From contig NZ_CP047089.1 in NCBI RefSeq assembly GCF_009937765.1, forward strand, positions 452,272-516,271: a stretch of 64,000 nucleotides of DNA. The letters run 5' to 3'. Each line of letters starts with the position of its first letter. Position 1 is the first letter of the stretch. The stretch comes from Bacillus pumilus. GTDB lineage: Bacteria; Bacillota; Bacilli; Bacillales; Bacillaceae. The notes below the pieces were generated by a model. The model did not search any database and was not told the DNA's origin. It saw nothing but the letters and a program-made list of their open reading frames with translations. Both the position numbers and the translations under genes were made by a program. Below are positions 51,480 through 62,328 of this stretch, in pieces.

Positions 51480-51872
51480 TCATTGTTTCAGCTTTTTTTC
51501 CCATTTTGCAATGGACATCACCCATATAATCAGAATTGGCTGTCCTATCAGTCTTATCCATAGCAAAGACTGATCTGTGCTTTCTTGACCTGGAAATGGA
51601 ATTCCCTCTCGCGCAGCAAATAAGTTTGCAGGGAAAATGAGGACAAGATAGACAGCAATGGTTTTTGCTGCTACGATCCTGACATTGGGCAAAAGGAGCA
51701 AGATAGCCAGTAGCCATTCTAGGCATGCCGTCGCATAGATCATTACATATGGAAATGGCCAGCCTGGCATCATACGAGCAAAGCCGCTCGGCTCTATGAC
51801 ATGAAAAATACCAGCTCCTATGAATAAAAGCGCAAAGACGTATGTACTTCCTATATGTAGGACGCGCTTCAT
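51480..51872 (-). CDS. DoxX-like membrane protein
   Basis: A 130-residue membrane protein with four predicted helices (about 7-25, 45-62, 68-88, 100-120) and the DoxX-type motif FIGAGIFHVIEP at helix 1 and ACLEWLLAILLL at helix 2. Function unknown; relatives occur with thiol or quinone redox proteins. GGAGG is 8 bases before ATG 51872. Another frame (51466-51933) overlaps but has no family features. It is followed by yubA in the same direction, with a gap of 65 bases. Confidence 0.75.
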   Translation of the reverse strand: MKRVLHIGSTYVFALLFIGAGIFHVIEPSGFARMMPGWPFPYVMIYATACLEWLLAILLLLPNVRIVAAKTIAVYLVLIFPANLFAAREGIPFPGQESTDQSLLWIRLIGQPILIIWVMSIAKWEKKLKQ

Positions 51873-52073
51873 GGTCGTTTCCTCCTCTCCCTTCTATCAG
51901 AGTATTACCCGAACGAAGGAAGAAACTACCCACTTTTCGTACATTTATATCCTTTATGTAAGACGCATCAGCCTATATAAAGGTTTCATCCGCTTTTCAA
52001 TAAAAAGAATGTTCTTTCATACAAACGCTTTCAAAGGATGTATAATCAGAGAAAAGTAGAAGGAGGGAACGAC

Positions 52074-53057
52074 ATGATTCGATTTGCTGTCATCGGAACG
52101 AACTGGATTACAGATCGATTCTTACAGGCCGGTGAAGGAGTAGCTGATTTTACATGTACAGCCGTCTATTCACGGTCCGCTGAAAAGGGCCAAGCATTTG
52201 CCGAAAAATACGGTATCGGTACAGTTTTTACGAACTTACATGAAATGGCGGAAAGTGATGCGTTTGATGCTGTGTATATTGCGAGCCCAAATGCCCTTCA
52301 TAAGGAGCAGGCTATTTTGATGATGGAACATCAAAAACATGTTTTATGCGAAAAACCATTTGCCTCACACCGAAAAGAAGTGGAAGAGATGATTGCTACA
52401 GCAAAAAAACATCAAGTGTGTTTGATGGAAGCGATGAAAACGACATTTCTGCCCAACTTCCTTCAAATCAAACAGCATCTTGATCAGCTCGGACCCATTC
52501 GGCAAGTGGTTGCTCATTACTGTAAATATTCCTCAAGATACGATGCCTATCGAAATGGTGAGATTCCAAATGCTTTTAAGCCTGAATTGTCCAATGGTTC
52601 TTTAATGGATATCGGTGTGTATCTCGTCTACCCAGTGATCTATTTATTTGGTCTGCCGAATCAAATCATCGCCAGAGGCTACAAGCTTTCTTCTGGTGTA
52701 GATGGGAGCGGCTCTGTTCTTATGCAATATGACGGGCATCAAGCACTCCTTTTTCATTCTAAAATTTCAACGTCTCATTTATCTGCTGAAATTCAAGGAG
52801 AGGATGCGACGATGGTGATTGATCAATTCCACCGTCCTTCGCATATCACGATCCATGATCGGCAAGGACATCATACCGACATCTCTCTCAAAGATGATCA
52901 GCCAGCGATGTATTATGAAATCTGTCATTTTATTGAGTGTATTCAGCAAGGAATGAGTCAGTCTCCGGTCAATACATTTGCCTTATCTGTTCAAACCATG
53001 TCTGTCATGGATGAGGCGAGAAAACAAATGGGCGTGAGGTTTCCTACCGATAGATAA
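52074..53057 (+). CDS. yulF: Gfo/Idh/MocA family oxidoreductase (YulF-like)
   Basis: A 327-residue NAD(P)-dependent sugar or cyclitol dehydrogenase type protein. The N-terminal Rossmann fold starts RFAVIGTNWITDRFL, the signature VLCEKPFA (EKP motif) is present, and the C-terminal beta-sheet domain has DIGVYLVYPVIYLFG. The frame extends upstream to 52038, but AGAAGGAGG directly before ATG 52074 fixes the start. A weak cre-like AAACGCTTTCA lies at 52024-52034. Length and neighbourhood resemble B. subtilis YulF; substrate unknown. Confidence 0.82.
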   Translation: MIRFAVIGTNWITDRFLQAGEGVADFTCTAVYSRSAEKGQAFAEKYGIGTVFTNLHEMAESDAFDAVYIASPNALHKEQAILMMEHQKHVLCEKPFASHRKEVEEMIATAKKHQVCLMEAMKTTFLPNFLQIKQHLDQLGPIRQVVAHYCKYSSRYDAYRNGEIPNAFKPELSNGSLMDIGVYLVYPVIYLFGLPNQIIARGYKLSSGVDGSGSVLMQYDGHQALLFHSKISTSHLSAEIQGEDATMVIDQFHRPSHITIHDRQGHHTDISLKDDQPAMYYEICHFIECIQQGMSQSPVNTFALSVQTMSVMDEARKQMGVRFPTDR

Positions 53058-53080
53058 AATGAATGGGGTATGAAATGATG

Positions 53081-53125
53081 AACAAAGGGCGAACGTGATG
53101 TGCAAGTTCGCCCTTTGTTTTTTTA
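53081..53125. terminator. Strong terminator between yulF and the DJ-1 gene
   Basis: A perfect 14-bp stem AACAAAGGGCGAAC / GTTCGCCCTTTGTT (53081-53094, 53106-53119) followed by T residues; it also faces the convergent gene. Confidence 0.9.
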
Positions 53126-53140
53126 TTTTGAGTCCATTGA

Positions 53141-53665
53141 TTATGTTGCCGCTAACACATCCGCAAATGCTTTCACATATGGAGGGAGATCTGGCGGACG
53201 TCTGCTCGAGATGATGTGACCATCTGTGACGACTGCTTCATCAAACCAGTCCGCTCCAGCATTTGTCATATCATCTTTAATACCAGGTGTGCTTGTCACC
53301 TTTTTGCCTTGCAAGATTCCTGCTGAAATCAGCACCCAGCCAGCATGGCAAATCTGCCCGATTGGTTTCGCCTTTTCATCAAATGAACGAACGATATTTA
53401 ACACTTCTGGATAACGGCGCAGTTTATCTGGCGCCCAACCTCCTGGGACAAGCACGGCATCATATTCATCTGCTTGAATGGAATAAAAATCCTTATCAGA
53501 TACAGCCGGCACACCATACTTCCCGATGTACTCATGATTTGCTTTTTCTCCTACAAGGTGCACAGTTGCCCCTTCTTCTCTTAAACGCAGAACCGGATAC
53601 CATAGCTCTAAATCTTCAAAATCATCACTGACTAATGCAATGACCTTCTTATCTGATAAACGCAT
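53141..53665 (-). CDS. DJ-1/PfpI family protein
   Basis: A 174-residue cytoplasmic protein of the PfpI/YraA branch of the DJ-1 superfamily. The nucleophile elbow is GQICHAGW with Cys106, the Glu of the active site is in DFEDLELWYP (about 18), and VLVPGGWAPDKLR is the conserved glycine-rich loop. Family members act in stress protection, as glyoxalases or deglycases, or as proteases; which is true here cannot be said. GGAGAG precedes ATG 53665. It is a single gene between terminators. Confidence 0.88.
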   Translation of the reverse strand: MRLSDKKVIALVSDDFEDLELWYPVLRLREEGATVHLVGEKANHEYIGKYGVPAVSDKDFYSIQADEYDAVLVPGGWAPDKLRRYPEVLNIVRSFDEKAKPIGQICHAGWVLISAGILQGKKVTSTPGIKDDMTNAGADWFDEAVVTDGHIISSRRPPDLPPYVKAFADVLAAT

Positions 53666-53719
53666 AACATCTCTCCTATTCTTTCGATTTCCTCTATTGT
53701 ACGAGATGATTGCTTAAAA

Positions 53720-53751
53720 AGAAAAGCGGTTCCCCTTGAGGAGAACCACTT
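53720..53751 (-). terminator. Terminator of the first chemoreceptor gene
   Basis: On the minus strand a 12-bp stem (53751-53740 with 53735-53724) with two G-U pairs and a TTTTCTTTTT tail. Confidence 0.8.
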
Positions 53752-53755
53752 GATC

Positions 53756-55744
53756 TTATTCGTTGATCTTGAACTTTTTAATTAAATCACGTAATTCTTC
53801 CGCCATTTGGGAAAGAGTCGTAGAAGAAGAACTAATCTCTTCCATAGAAGCAAGCTGCTCTTCAGCAGATGCAGCGATATCTTGGATGCTTGCTGAACTT
53901 TCTCGTGATACATCTGCAATTTCATTCACTGCTTTTGAAATTTGCTCAGATCCTTTTGAAAGCTCGCGTACTGTTGTATTCATGTCATTAATTCTTGTAG
54001 CGATCTCCGCTGTTTGCTGATTAATTTGTGAGAAGCTTTCTTTCGTTTGATCTGTAATGGAAAGACCATTCTTCACTTCTTCATTTACTGATTTGAACAT
54101 ATTTTGAGATGTTTCGATTTCAGATACGATTTCTTTCACAAGCTTTTCAATCTCTTTTGCTGAATCTGATGATTGAACTGCAAGTTTTCGCACTTCCTCT
54201 GCAACAACAGAGAATCCTCTGCCTGACTCACCTGCACGTGCTGCTTCAATGGCTGCATTGAGTGCAAGTAAATTCGTTTGATCCGCAATGCCGTTAATTA
54301 CGCCTAGGATGTTTGTGATGTCTTTTGATTTATGTTCTAGTCCGTTGATTACTCCTTCAGCTTCTTTCACTGAATGGTCGATCGTCTTCATCTGGCCAAC
54401 GGTTTGCTCCACAAGCTGTCCGCCTGATTCGGCGACTGTTCTTGATTGAATCGATGACGCTGTGATGACATCAGATGTTTCTGCGACTTCGTTCAGTCCT
54501 TCATTCATTTGTTTTAAATGAGCCGCACTTTGCTCCACCATTTCGCTTTGATTTTCATTGCCGTTTGAGAAAGTTTCAATAGATGATGTAATATGTTCGG
54601 TTGCTTTTGTCGTTTGACCTGCGCTTGCCGTCAGTTCTTCAGATGAAGAAGCCACATTTTCTACAGATGTTTGTACTGCTTGGATGACATCTCTTAATGA
54701 CTCACTCATCTCATTAAAGCTTGTGCCTAGCTGTCCAATCTCATCTTTTGACTGGACATCAATTTTTTCTGTTAAATCTCCCTCACTGATCTTCTTTGAA
54801 GAAGAAACAAGTATAGAAAGTGGTTTTGTAATGGAACGGATAATCAAGAAGATTAGAATCCCACCAATGATGAGCGCGCCAGCTAAAATGATAGCGGCCA
54901 TGTTAAAGACTGGCTGTGCAGCTTCTTCCACTTCTGTCACAAACATCGTACCGACAATTTTCCAGCCCGTCGCTTTGTTTGTGGTGAATTCCATTTGCTT
55001 TTCTTTTCCTTCAAACATATAACTCATAGAACCTTCATCTTGTGAATAAAGCTTTTCTAGCCATTCACCAGATAATTTTGTTCCAGCTTTTTTCGTAGGA
55101 TGGGCCACAAAGGTGCGATCTGGACTTCCGATAAAGGCATAGCCTTGTTTCCCAATGTTTATGCTATTTGATTCTTTTACTAGATTCGCAATGTCTAGGT
55201 TCATTGCAATGACTCCTGATCCGTCCTCTAACTTTTTAGAGATGGTGACGACAAGCGTACCTGTAGAAGCTGTTGGATAGGGTGCTGAAACAGACAGCTC
55301 TCCATTTTTCGCCCAGCCGTCTTTATACCAATCCCGCTCCGTTGCGACATAGTCAGCAGGCATTTTTTTGTTAGGATATCTCGAAAACACTTTGCCATCA
55401 CTTGAAGCGACAAAAATACCTTCTGTGTCATCATTCATACTCATGAACTGCTCAAAGCGCCCTTGAATATCTGTTGTGCCTTTTTGCTTAAGCTTTTTCT
55501 CCGTGATCCATTTGCTAAAGAAATCGGCTGCGTCTGTTTTCACTTTCACAACCTTCGTAATATTTTTGTCTAGCTGTTCGACATTTTCCTTTGCACTTTG
55601 CATGATTTGATCATTTAAAGAAGTACTCGCCGTATGATATGAAGAGAATGCCAACACAATGATTGGACATAAAAGAATAAATAAGAAAGAGAGTACGAGC
55701 TTTTTTGAAATAGATGGCTTTCTGAAATACTGTATGAATTTCAT
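53756..55744 (-). CDS. Methyl-accepting chemotaxis protein 1 of 4 (McpA/McpB/TlpA/TlpB family)
   Basis: A 662-residue transmembrane chemoreceptor. Membrane helix at about 16-36, double-Cache sensor 40-280 ([43 protein letters not shown]), second helix about 284-304, HAMP to about 360, then the coiled-coil signalling domain with the conserved hairpin tip ([20 protein letters not shown]) and C-terminal [14 protein letters not shown] adaptation region. It couples to CheA/CheW at the cell pole. Length equals the B. subtilis McpA/McpB/TlpA/TlpB group, but which orthologue it is cannot be told. A close match to a sigma D promoter lies upstream. Confidence 0.92.
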   Translation of the reverse strand: MKFIQYFRKPSISKKLVLSFLFILLCPIIVLAFSSYHTASTSLNDQIMQSAKENVEQLDKNITKVVKVKTDAADFFSKWITEKKLKQKGTTDIQGRFEQFMSMNDDTEGIFVASSDGKVFSRYPNKKMPADYVATERDWYKDGWAKNGELSVSAPYPTASTGTLVVTISKKLEDGSGVIAMNLDIANLVKESNSINIGKQGYAFIGSPDRTFVAHPTKKAGTKLSGEWLEKLYSQDEGSMSYMFEGKEKQMEFTTNKATGWKIVGTMFVTEVEEAAQPVFNMAAIILAGALIIGGILIFLIIRSITKPLSILVSSSKKISEGDLTEKIDVQSKDEIGQLGTSFNEMSESLRDVIQAVQTSVENVASSSEELTASAGQTTKATEHITSSIETFSNGNENQSEMVEQSAAHLKQMNEGLNEVAETSDVITASSIQSRTVAESGGQLVEQTVGQMKTIDHSVKEAEGVINGLEHKSKDITNILGVINGIADQTNLLALNAAIEAARAGESGRGFSVVAEEVRKLAVQSSDSAKEIEKLVKEIVSEIETSQNMFKSVNEEVKNGLSITDQTKESFSQINQQTAEIATRINDMNTTVRELSKGSEQISKAVNEIADVSRESSASIQDIAASAEEQLASMEEISSSSTTLSQMAEELRDLIKKFKINE

Positions 55745-55778
55745 AAAAAAGAAAACTCCTTTTAGTAAGATAGTATAT

Positions 55779-55805
55779 ATATCGGAAGTACTACTAGGTT
55801 GTTTA
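55779..55805 (-). promoter_or_regulatory. Sigma D promoter of chemoreceptor gene 1
   Basis: Minus strand TAAA (55805-55802), 15-base spacer, TCCGATAT (55786-55779; seven of eight to GCCGATAT). Confidence 0.8.
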
Positions 55806-55866
55806 CTTTTTTAACTTATTAAAGTCTAAATAAGACCAAAATACCCAAATTATATGTATTGAATGG

Positions 55867-55897
55867 AAAAAACACCTGACGCCAAAACGTCAGGTGC
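55867..55897 (-). terminator. Terminator of chemoreceptor gene 2
   Basis: Minus strand stem GCACCTGACG / CGTCAGGTGT (55897-55888, 55881-55872) followed by TTTTT. Confidence 0.88.
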
Positions 55898-55909
55898 TTC
55901 CCTATACTC

Positions 55910-57886
55910 TTATATTTTAAATTGTTTAATGAGCTCTCTTAACTCTTCTGCCATCTGAGATAACGTAGCAGAGGAGGAACTGATCTCTTCCATAGATGCC
56001 AGCTGTTCTTCTGCAGATGCTGCGATATCTTGGAAGCCTGCGGAGCTTTCTCGTGAAAGCTCTTTGATTTGATTCACCGCATGTGAAATATCATTTGAGC
56101 CATGCGAGAGTTCTTTGGCCGTTCCGTTCATTTGTTTCATTTGTTCTGTCATTTCTGATGTTTTATCGGTGATTTTCTCAAAGCTAATTTTCGTTTCATC
56201 TGTAATATTTAATCCAGATTGTACTTCACCCGCTACTTGTTTAAACATGTTCTGAGATTTTTCAATTTCCTCTACAATCTCGTTCGTCAGGCTTTCAATT
56301 TCCTTTGATGAGCTTCCTGATTGCTCTGCCAGCTTCCGAACTTCTTCTGCAACAACAGAGAAACCTCTACCTGCTTCTCCTGCTCGTGCGGCTTCTATCG
56401 CAGCATTTAAAGCTAGGAGATTGGTCTGGTCGGCAATGCCGTTAATGACCCCCAGAATGTTCGTTATATCCTTTGATTTCTGCTCTAAGCCTTGAATCAC
56501 AAGCTCTGCTTCTTTTACTGCCTGCTCGATGGTTTGCATTTGCCCTGCTGTTTTTTGAACAAGTTCTCCACCAGCCTGAGCCGTTTTGCTCGAATCAATC
56601 GACGATTCCATCATATGAGAGGTCGTATTGACCATATGGGACAAGCTGCGATCCATTTCGTTCAACTGGACTGAGCTTTTTTCGATCATATCATTTTGAT
56701 GTTCATTGCTGTTTGAGAACTGTTCAATAGATGATGTGATATGCTCAGTCGCTTGAGCTGTCTGTCCCGCACTGGCTGTTAACTCTTCAGAAGAGGCGGC
56801 CACATTTTCAATGGAATTTTGGACAGCTTGTATGACTTGTTTCAGCTTTGCTGACATGTCGTTAAAGCTCTGCGCAAGCTTTCCGATTTCATCGTGCGTA
56901 CGAACTTCAATATGCTGGGTCAGATCACCCTGACTGATTTTCTCAGCCGATTCAGAGAGCGCTATCAGTGGCTTTCGGATTGATTTAATAATAAAATAAA
57001 TCGCGATTCCGCCTATGGCAATCGCAACTGCCAGTATGATCATTGTTAAGTCGAGTACTGGCTGTGCAGCTTCTTGAATTTCGCCAACATACATCGTTCC
57101 AGCCAGCTTCCAGCCTGTTGATTCATTTGTGTCAAAAAACATTTGCTTAGGCTGTCCATTGTATTCATATTTGAAGCTGCCTTGTTTTTTATCATACAAC
57201 TTCGTGATGAAATCACCTGTCAATTTCTCCCCAGGCTTGTCTGTTTTATGGGCAATATAATGCTGATCTGGAGTCGCAACAAACGCATAGCCTTCTTTAC
57301 CAATCTTGATGCTGTTTGCATCTTTTATGATCGTGTTCAAGCGCATGTTGATCCCAATCACACCAGATCCATCTGCTAACTGTTCTGATATTGTGATGAG
57401 CAGGTCATCGGATGACTTGTCGACAAAAGGATCTGAAATGATGAGTTTCTTATCTCCCATCGATTGTTGAAACCAAGGTTCGTTTTTTGCACTTGCGGCA
57501 CTATCTTTATGAATCTCGGAATATTTGGTTAGTTTACCATTTTGATCTGCAATGAATACTTCCACAATCTCTTCGTCGGTTTCTGATAATTGCTCTAATT
57601 TGACCTTAAGTAAATCCTTGTTTTTAGAAGTCAATTCGCTCTTTTTCACTGATTTGGACAAATAAGAAACGATATCAATTTTAGGCTGTACATCTTTATT
57701 AATCAGTTCGTTTAATTGCTGAACACCATTTGCAGCACTAGACATAATCTCATCATTGAGAGATTTGGATGCCACTTCATAAGAAAATGCTGCCAATACG
57801 AGAATTGGCACTAGGAGAATCGCTAAGAATGCAGTAATTAATTTCTTCGACATTGTAAAGTGCTTAAAAAAGTTGATTTTTTTCAT
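55910..57886 (-). CDS. Methyl-accepting chemotaxis protein 2 of 4
   Basis: A 658-residue chemoreceptor with the same order of domains: helix about 17-37, Cache sensor ([43 protein letters not shown]), second helix about 280-300, HAMP and signalling domain. The sensor differs from its three neighbours over most of its length, most strongly in the first 150 residues, whereas the signalling tip is nearly identical. The array thus seems to diversify ligand specificity by sensor divergence. No convincing sigma D site was found in the 170 bases upstream. Confidence 0.92.
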   Translation of the reverse strand: MKKINFFKHFTMSKKLITAFLAILLVPILVLAAFSYEVASKSLNDEIMSSAANGVQQLNELINKDVQPKIDIVSYLSKSVKKSELTSKNKDLLKVKLEQLSETDEEIVEVFIADQNGKLTKYSEIHKDSAASAKNEPWFQQSMGDKKLIISDPFVDKSSDDLLITISEQLADGSGVIGINMRLNTIIKDANSIKIGKEGYAFVATPDQHYIAHKTDKPGEKLTGDFITKLYDKKQGSFKYEYNGQPKQMFFDTNESTGWKLAGTMYVGEIQEAAQPVLDLTMIILAVAIAIGGIAIYFIIKSIRKPLIALSESAEKISQGDLTQHIEVRTHDEIGKLAQSFNDMSAKLKQVIQAVQNSIENVAASSEELTASAGQTAQATEHITSSIEQFSNSNEHQNDMIEKSSVQLNEMDRSLSHMVNTTSHMMESSIDSSKTAQAGGELVQKTAGQMQTIEQAVKEAELVIQGLEQKSKDITNILGVINGIADQTNLLALNAAIEAARAGEAGRGFSVVAEEVRKLAEQSGSSSKEIESLTNEIVEEIEKSQNMFKQVAGEVQSGLNITDETKISFEKITDKTSEMTEQMKQMNGTAKELSHGSNDISHAVNQIKELSRESSAGFQDIAASAEEQLASMEEISSSSATLSQMAEELRELIKQFKI

Positions 57887-58023
57887 GACTCTACTCCTTT
57901 TGAATTATGATTTGTGGTCTTTCCCTTCTATTCTTAGGTAATATGAATTATTTTTCAAGACTTAATGTTCAAAATCTAATCAAAATAAGTAGATTTACCT
58001 AATTCTTTTGATTTACTCAATGG

Positions 58024-58055
58024 AAAAAGAGCCCTTTAGCTGAAGGGCTCTTTTT
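58024..58055 (-). terminator. Terminator of chemoreceptor gene 3
   Basis: A perfect 13-bp stem AAAAAGAGCCCTT / AAGGGCTCTTTTT (58024-58036, 58043-58055) with T tail on the minus strand. Confidence 0.9.
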
Positions 58056-58063
58056 CATTCTGT

Positions 58064-60055
58064 CTATTCGACTTTAAATTTGCTGATTAAATCACGCAAT
58101 TCTTCTGCCATTGATGAAAGTGTAGCAGAGGAGGAGCTGATTTCTTCCATAGATGCGAGCTGTTCTTCCGCTGAAGCCGCAATGTCTTGAATGTTTGCGG
58201 AGCTTTCACGTGAGACGTCTGCAATCTCACGGACAGCCTCTGACACATGTGCAGAGCCATTTGAAAGCTGAACAACTGTTTGATTCATTGTTTGAAGCTT
58301 GTCAGAAATTTCTTTTGTCGTTTCGAAAATATTGTGGAAGCTTACTCTTGTTTGTTCAGTGAAGCTTAAGCCTGATTGAACTTCTCGATTCACCGCAGTG
58401 AATACTTCCTGTGATACATCGATGTCTTGAACGATTTCTTTAATCAAATTCTCGATTTCTTTCGCCGAATTGGCTGATTGAACAGCTAGTTTTCTTACTT
58501 CTTCTGCTACAACGGAGAAGCCTCTGCCGGATTCCCCAGCTCTTGCTGCCTCAATTGCTGCATTTAGCGCAAGTAGATTCGTTTGGTCGGCAATTCCATT
58601 GATGACACCTAGAATTTGTGTAATGTCTTTTGATTTACTTTCAAGAGCGCTGATGACGTTCTCTGCTTTTTTCACGGACTGATCAATGACATTCATTTGA
58701 GAAGCTGTTTTTTCGACAAGCTGTCCGCCTTCCCCGGCGATATCTGTTGATTTGATCGATGAAGCAGTAATGGATTCAGCCGACTCATTCATGTGCTGAA
58801 GGCCACGGTTCATTTCATCTAACTCTTCTGAGCTAGATTCGACTTTGTCATTTTGACTTTCGTTTCCATTTGAAAATTGTTCAATGGCTAGTGTAATATG
58901 CTCTGTTGCTTTACTTGTTTGCCCTGCGCTAGCGGTCAGTTCTTCTGAGGAAGAAGCGACATTTTCGACTGAGGTTTGGACGGCACCAATGAGGGTTCTT
59001 AATGAGTCAATCATTGTATTAAAGCCTTTCCCAACTTGGCCAATTTCGTCATCTGATTGGATCTGAAGCTTATCGCGCAAATCACCTTCGCTGACTTTTT
59101 TCGAGAAGCGTGCAAGGTTGGATAATCTTTTAGATATAGAGCGGACGATAAAGAAGATGAGGGTACCTGCTACGATAAGCGTCACACTGAACACAATAAG
59201 GGCTGTATGGAACACGGGCTTTGCTGCATCTTCTACTTCTGATACGAGCATCGTTCCACCAATTTTCCAGCCAGTTAATTCGTTGGTCACATACGCAACC
59301 TTTTTATCTATGTCTTTGAGTGTGTAGCTGCCGCTTCCTTCTTTGTTTTGATAAATAATTTTGGCTAGATTCTCATTGACCTGACTTCCTGCCTTTTCGG
59401 TCGGATCTGCTAAAACTGTTTTATCTTTCTCCATAATGAAGGCATAGCCTTTTTGCCCAATTTTGATTTCTTTTAACTTTTGAATCAGGGTGTCAATTTC
59501 CATATCAAGTCCAATAACACCTGAGCCATCTTTCATTTTTTGAGTAATGGTGATGACCATCTTGCCTGTGGAGGCTGCTACATATGGTTTTGTGATGACT
59601 TGTTTGCCGTTTCCTGCCTTGAGCGCTTCTTGATACCATGGGCGCTCTCTTGGATCGTAGCCATCAGGCATCTTTTGAACAGGATATTGCATAAACAATC
59701 CTTTTTCGGAGCCTGCATAGATAGCGGAAACATCTTTTTCATTAATTTTTCCAAATTGCTGCAATTCTTTAATGGTCGCACTTCTATTTTTTTCTTGAAG
59801 ATTAGACGCTTTGAGTGAGTCTGTAAACAGAGCCACAGCATCTGCTTTATTTCCTATATTCTCATTGATTAAAGTATCAAATGCATTGACTTGACTCATT
59901 GCACTGCCCATAATCTGTTTATCTAGCTCTGTCTTTGATGTAAAAAATGCACTAATTGTCAGTGCAGTGGTTGGCAGGATAAGAACTACCAAAAAAGCCA
60001 TGATTAATTTTTTTGAAATGGATGGTTTTTTTAACCATTGGATCATTTTTCCCAT
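58064..60055 (-). CDS. Methyl-accepting chemotaxis protein 3 of 4
   Basis: A 663-residue chemoreceptor: helix about 18-38, double Cache ([42 protein letters not shown]), second helix about 283-303, HAMP and the common signalling domain with [19 protein letters not shown]. The N-terminal [12 protein letters not shown] motif is shared with gene 4 and with gene 1 ([10 protein letters not shown]). The charged tail SKFKVE ends the adaptation region. A weaker sigma D-like site is upstream. Orthology among the B. subtilis receptors is undetermined. Confidence 0.92.
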   Translation of the reverse strand: MGKMIQWLKKPSISKKLIMAFLVVLILPTTALTISAFFTSKTELDKQIMGSAMSQVNAFDTLINENIGNKADAVALFTDSLKASNLQEKNRSATIKELQQFGKINEKDVSAIYAGSEKGLFMQYPVQKMPDGYDPRERPWYQEALKAGNGKQVITKPYVAASTGKMVITITQKMKDGSGVIGLDMEIDTLIQKLKEIKIGQKGYAFIMEKDKTVLADPTEKAGSQVNENLAKIIYQNKEGSGSYTLKDIDKKVAYVTNELTGWKIGGTMLVSEVEDAAKPVFHTALIVFSVTLIVAGTLIFFIVRSISKRLSNLARFSKKVSEGDLRDKLQIQSDDEIGQVGKGFNTMIDSLRTLIGAVQTSVENVASSSEELTASAGQTSKATEHITLAIEQFSNGNESQNDKVESSSEELDEMNRGLQHMNESAESITASSIKSTDIAGEGGQLVEKTASQMNVIDQSVKKAENVISALESKSKDITQILGVINGIADQTNLLALNAAIEAARAGESGRGFSVVAEEVRKLAVQSANSAKEIENLIKEIVQDIDVSQEVFTAVNREVQSGLSFTEQTRVSFHNIFETTKEISDKLQTMNQTVVQLSNGSAHVSEAVREIADVSRESSANIQDIAASAEEQLASMEEISSSSATLSSMAEELRDLISKFKVE

Positions 60056-60087
60056 TTTCTCTTTCCCCCTTTACTTCTCTAAAGTTA

Positions 60088-60112
60088 TTATCGGATGAAA
60101 GGTTTAATTTTA
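60088..60112 (-). promoter_or_regulatory. Weak sigma D-like site before chemoreceptor gene 3
   Basis: Minus strand TAAA (60112-60109) and TCCGATAA (60095-60088) with only 13 bases between them; the -10 is good, the spacing short. Confidence 0.35.
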
Positions 60113-60139
60113 CAGGCTAGACATGCTGTTTAAACATAA

Positions 60140-60171
60140 AAAAAATACCCAGACAATTCTGGGTATTTTTT
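60140..60171 (-). terminator. Terminator of chemoreceptor gene 4
   Basis: A perfect 14-bp stem AAAAAATACCCAGA / TCTGGGTATTTTTT (60140-60153, 60158-60171) with T tail on the minus strand. Confidence 0.9.
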
Positions 60172-60180
60172 CATCATTTT

Positions 60181-62172
60181 TTAATCAATTTTGAATTGAC
60201 TTGTGAGCTCTTTTAGTTCCTCTGCCATGTTAGCAAGTGTCACGGAAGAAGATGAAATTTCTTCCATAGAGGCCAATTGCTCTTCAGCAGAAGCCGCAAT
60301 GTCTTGAATGTTTGCCGCACTTTCTCTAGAGACTTGGCGCATCTCCTGCATAGCTTGTGAGACTAGCTTCGAACCGCTCGATAGATCAATGGCTGTATCG
60401 TTTAATTGCGTCAGTTTTTTCGACATTCCTTCTGCCGCCTCATATATGTTCTGGAAGCTTTCTTTTGCTTCCTCTGTCATACCAAGTCCTGCATGTACTT
60501 CTCGATTGACCGTTTTGAACATATCTTGAGATTTAGCAATTTCTAACACAATTTCTTGAATGAGCTTTTCTATTTCTTTCGCTGAGTCTGCCGATTGAAC
60601 AGCTAGTTTTCTCACTTCTTCTGCCACGACAGAGAAGCCGCGTCCTGATTCGCCTGCTCTTGCTGCTTCGATGGCTGCATTTAACGCAAGAAGATTCGTT
60701 TGATCTGCAATGCCGTTAATGACGTTTAAAATACTCGTAATATCTTTAGACTTAAATTCTAATTGCTTCATCACTTGTTCTGCTTCTTGTACAGATGTAT
60801 CTATATGTTTCATTTGGCTCGCTGTGCTTTCAACAATTCGGCCGCCTTGACCAGCTGCCTCTGTCGATTGAAGTGAGACAGAAGCCACTTCTGATGACGT
60901 TTGTGACATGCCTTGTAATCCTTCATTCATTGCCACAAGCTGATTCGTACTAGATTCGACTTTCTCGTTTTGTGCGTCATTTCCATTTGAAAATTGTTCA
61001 ATCGACATTGTGATATGCTCGGTTGCTTGACTTGTTTGGCTGGCACTAGCCGTCAGCTCCTCGGAAGCGGAAGCCACATTGTCAACAGATTGCTGTACTG
61101 CTCGAATGACGTCACGAAGGGATTCACTCATTTTGCTAAAGCTTCTTGTGAGATCTCCAATTTCATCCTTCGATTTGGTTTCAAGGGTTTCTGTTAAATC
61201 ACCTTCGCTCACCTTTTCTGAGAAATCAACAAGTTTTCGAAGTCCAATTGTGATGGAGCGAACGATAAAGAAGATCGCAATACCGCCAAGGATAAAAGAA
61301 GAAATTAAAAGAATAATGGCAGAATTCCAAACTGGCTGTGCTGCTTCTTCTGTTTCTGATACAAACATCGTTCCAGCAATTTTCCAACCTGTTAAATCAT
61401 TTGTCACAAAAACGAGACGTTTTTGTTCTCCTTTATTCTCATAAGTTGACGTTCCTTCTTTTCCGCTGTAAAGGATAGATGAAATATTTTCAGTGACTTT
61501 AGATCCTGACTTTTCTTCTGGATGAGCCACAATTTGTTTGTTTTTATTTGCAATAATTGGATATCCTTGACGTCCAATTTTAATCTCTTTTATTTTATCG
61601 ACAATGTCTTGCACATCAATATCAATTCCAATCGCTCCTGATCCATCCTTCAGACGCTGGGCAATCGTGACAACCATGCCGTTTGTTGTAGCAGAGATGT
61701 ATGGATTGGTAACGACTGGATTACCACTGTCATCCTGCATAGCTAGTTGATACCAATCGCGCGTTGTTGGATCATAGCCTTTTGGCATGTCTACTTTAGG
61801 AAACTGAATGAAATCACGCTTTTTACTCGCTGCATAAAACCCAACCACATCTTCATCATTGATTTTACTGTATATCTCGAAATGCTCATACAGTTCATCC
61901 TGATTGTTTTTCTTAAAGTCTGCAGCAGAAGATGTTTCAGTAAAGAGTTTTACTGCATTTTCCTTATTCACAAGCTTTTGCTGGATCATGTCATTCAGTT
62001 CATTGACTCTTGCATTTGCTCCGTACATGATTTCATGATCTAATTCTTCTTTGGCAATCTGATATGAAATCGTACTGAGTGTAATAATTGGCAAGACAAG
62101 AACGAGAGTGAATGAAATAATCAGTCTCTTAGAAATCGATGGTTTTTTCAACCATTTTAGTGCATTTTTCAT
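60181..62172 (-). CDS. Methyl-accepting chemotaxis protein 4 of 4
   Basis: A 663-residue chemoreceptor with helix about 16-36, double Cache sensor ([44 protein letters not shown]), second helix about 282-302, HAMP and the common signalling domain. The signalling region is close to that of the other three receptors, including the [24 protein letters not shown] helix. It is the promoter-proximal member of the array with respect to tgl but is transcribed alone: sigma D -10 upstream, terminator downstream. Confidence 0.92.
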   Translation of the reverse strand: MKNALKWLKKPSISKRLIISFTLVLVLPIITLSTISYQIAKEELDHEIMYGANARVNELNDMIQQKLVNKENAVKLFTETSSAADFKKNNQDELYEHFEIYSKINDEDVVGFYAASKKRDFIQFPKVDMPKGYDPTTRDWYQLAMQDDSGNPVVTNPYISATTNGMVVTIAQRLKDGSGAIGIDIDVQDIVDKIKEIKIGRQGYPIIANKNKQIVAHPEEKSGSKVTENISSILYSGKEGTSTYENKGEQKRLVFVTNDLTGWKIAGTMFVSETEEAAQPVWNSAIILLISSFILGGIAIFFIVRSITIGLRKLVDFSEKVSEGDLTETLETKSKDEIGDLTRSFSKMSESLRDVIRAVQQSVDNVASASEELTASASQTSQATEHITMSIEQFSNGNDAQNEKVESSTNQLVAMNEGLQGMSQTSSEVASVSLQSTEAAGQGGRIVESTASQMKHIDTSVQEAEQVMKQLEFKSKDITSILNVINGIADQTNLLALNAAIEAARAGESGRGFSVVAEEVRKLAVQSADSAKEIEKLIQEIVLEIAKSQDMFKTVNREVHAGLGMTEEAKESFQNIYEAAEGMSKKLTQLNDTAIDLSSGSKLVSQAMQEMRQVSRESAANIQDIAASAEEQLASMEEISSSSVTLANMAEELKELTSQFKID

Positions 62173-62201
62173 GTTTTTCCTCCTTTTAAACGATATGTTA
62201 T

Positions 62202-62227
62202 ATATCGGACAGGTTCATATTATTTTC
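62202..62227 (-). promoter_or_regulatory. Sigma D promoter of chemoreceptor gene 4
   Basis: Minus strand GAAA (62227-62224; consensus TAAA), 14-base spacer, TCCGATAT (62209-62202; seven of eight). Confidence 0.65.
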
Positions 62228-62296
62228 ATGTTTTTCAAATAAAAAGGATGCCTTTTTGTTTATTTCCACAAATTGATTCCTTGCCCAAGCACCTTG

Positions 62297-62305
62297 CATA
62301 CGCTA
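62297..62305 (+). promoter_or_regulatory. Candidate sigma K -10 of tgl
   Basis: CATACGCTA fits the sigma K -10 pattern CATANNNTA fully; the -35 AC element is not evident. It would start a very short leader before tgl, a late mother-cell gene in B. subtilis. Confidence 0.4.
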
Positions 62306-62328
62306 ATACAAAAGGGGGCGCTTTTTAT

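Noticed and set aside
51466..51933. 155-codon frame overlapping the DoxX-like gene
   Set aside because: Composition is Arg/Cys/His-rich with no family features, while the overlapping frame 51480-51872 has a good ribosome site and four helices.
52021..52035. cre-like ACAAACGCTTTCAA before the yulF-like gene
   Set aside because: Two mismatches to the consensus; mentioned with the gene but not called as a site.
57887..58020. Possible sigma D promoter of chemoreceptor gene 2
   Set aside because: No sequence close to GCCGATAT with a TAAA at 14-16 bases was found on the minus strand.
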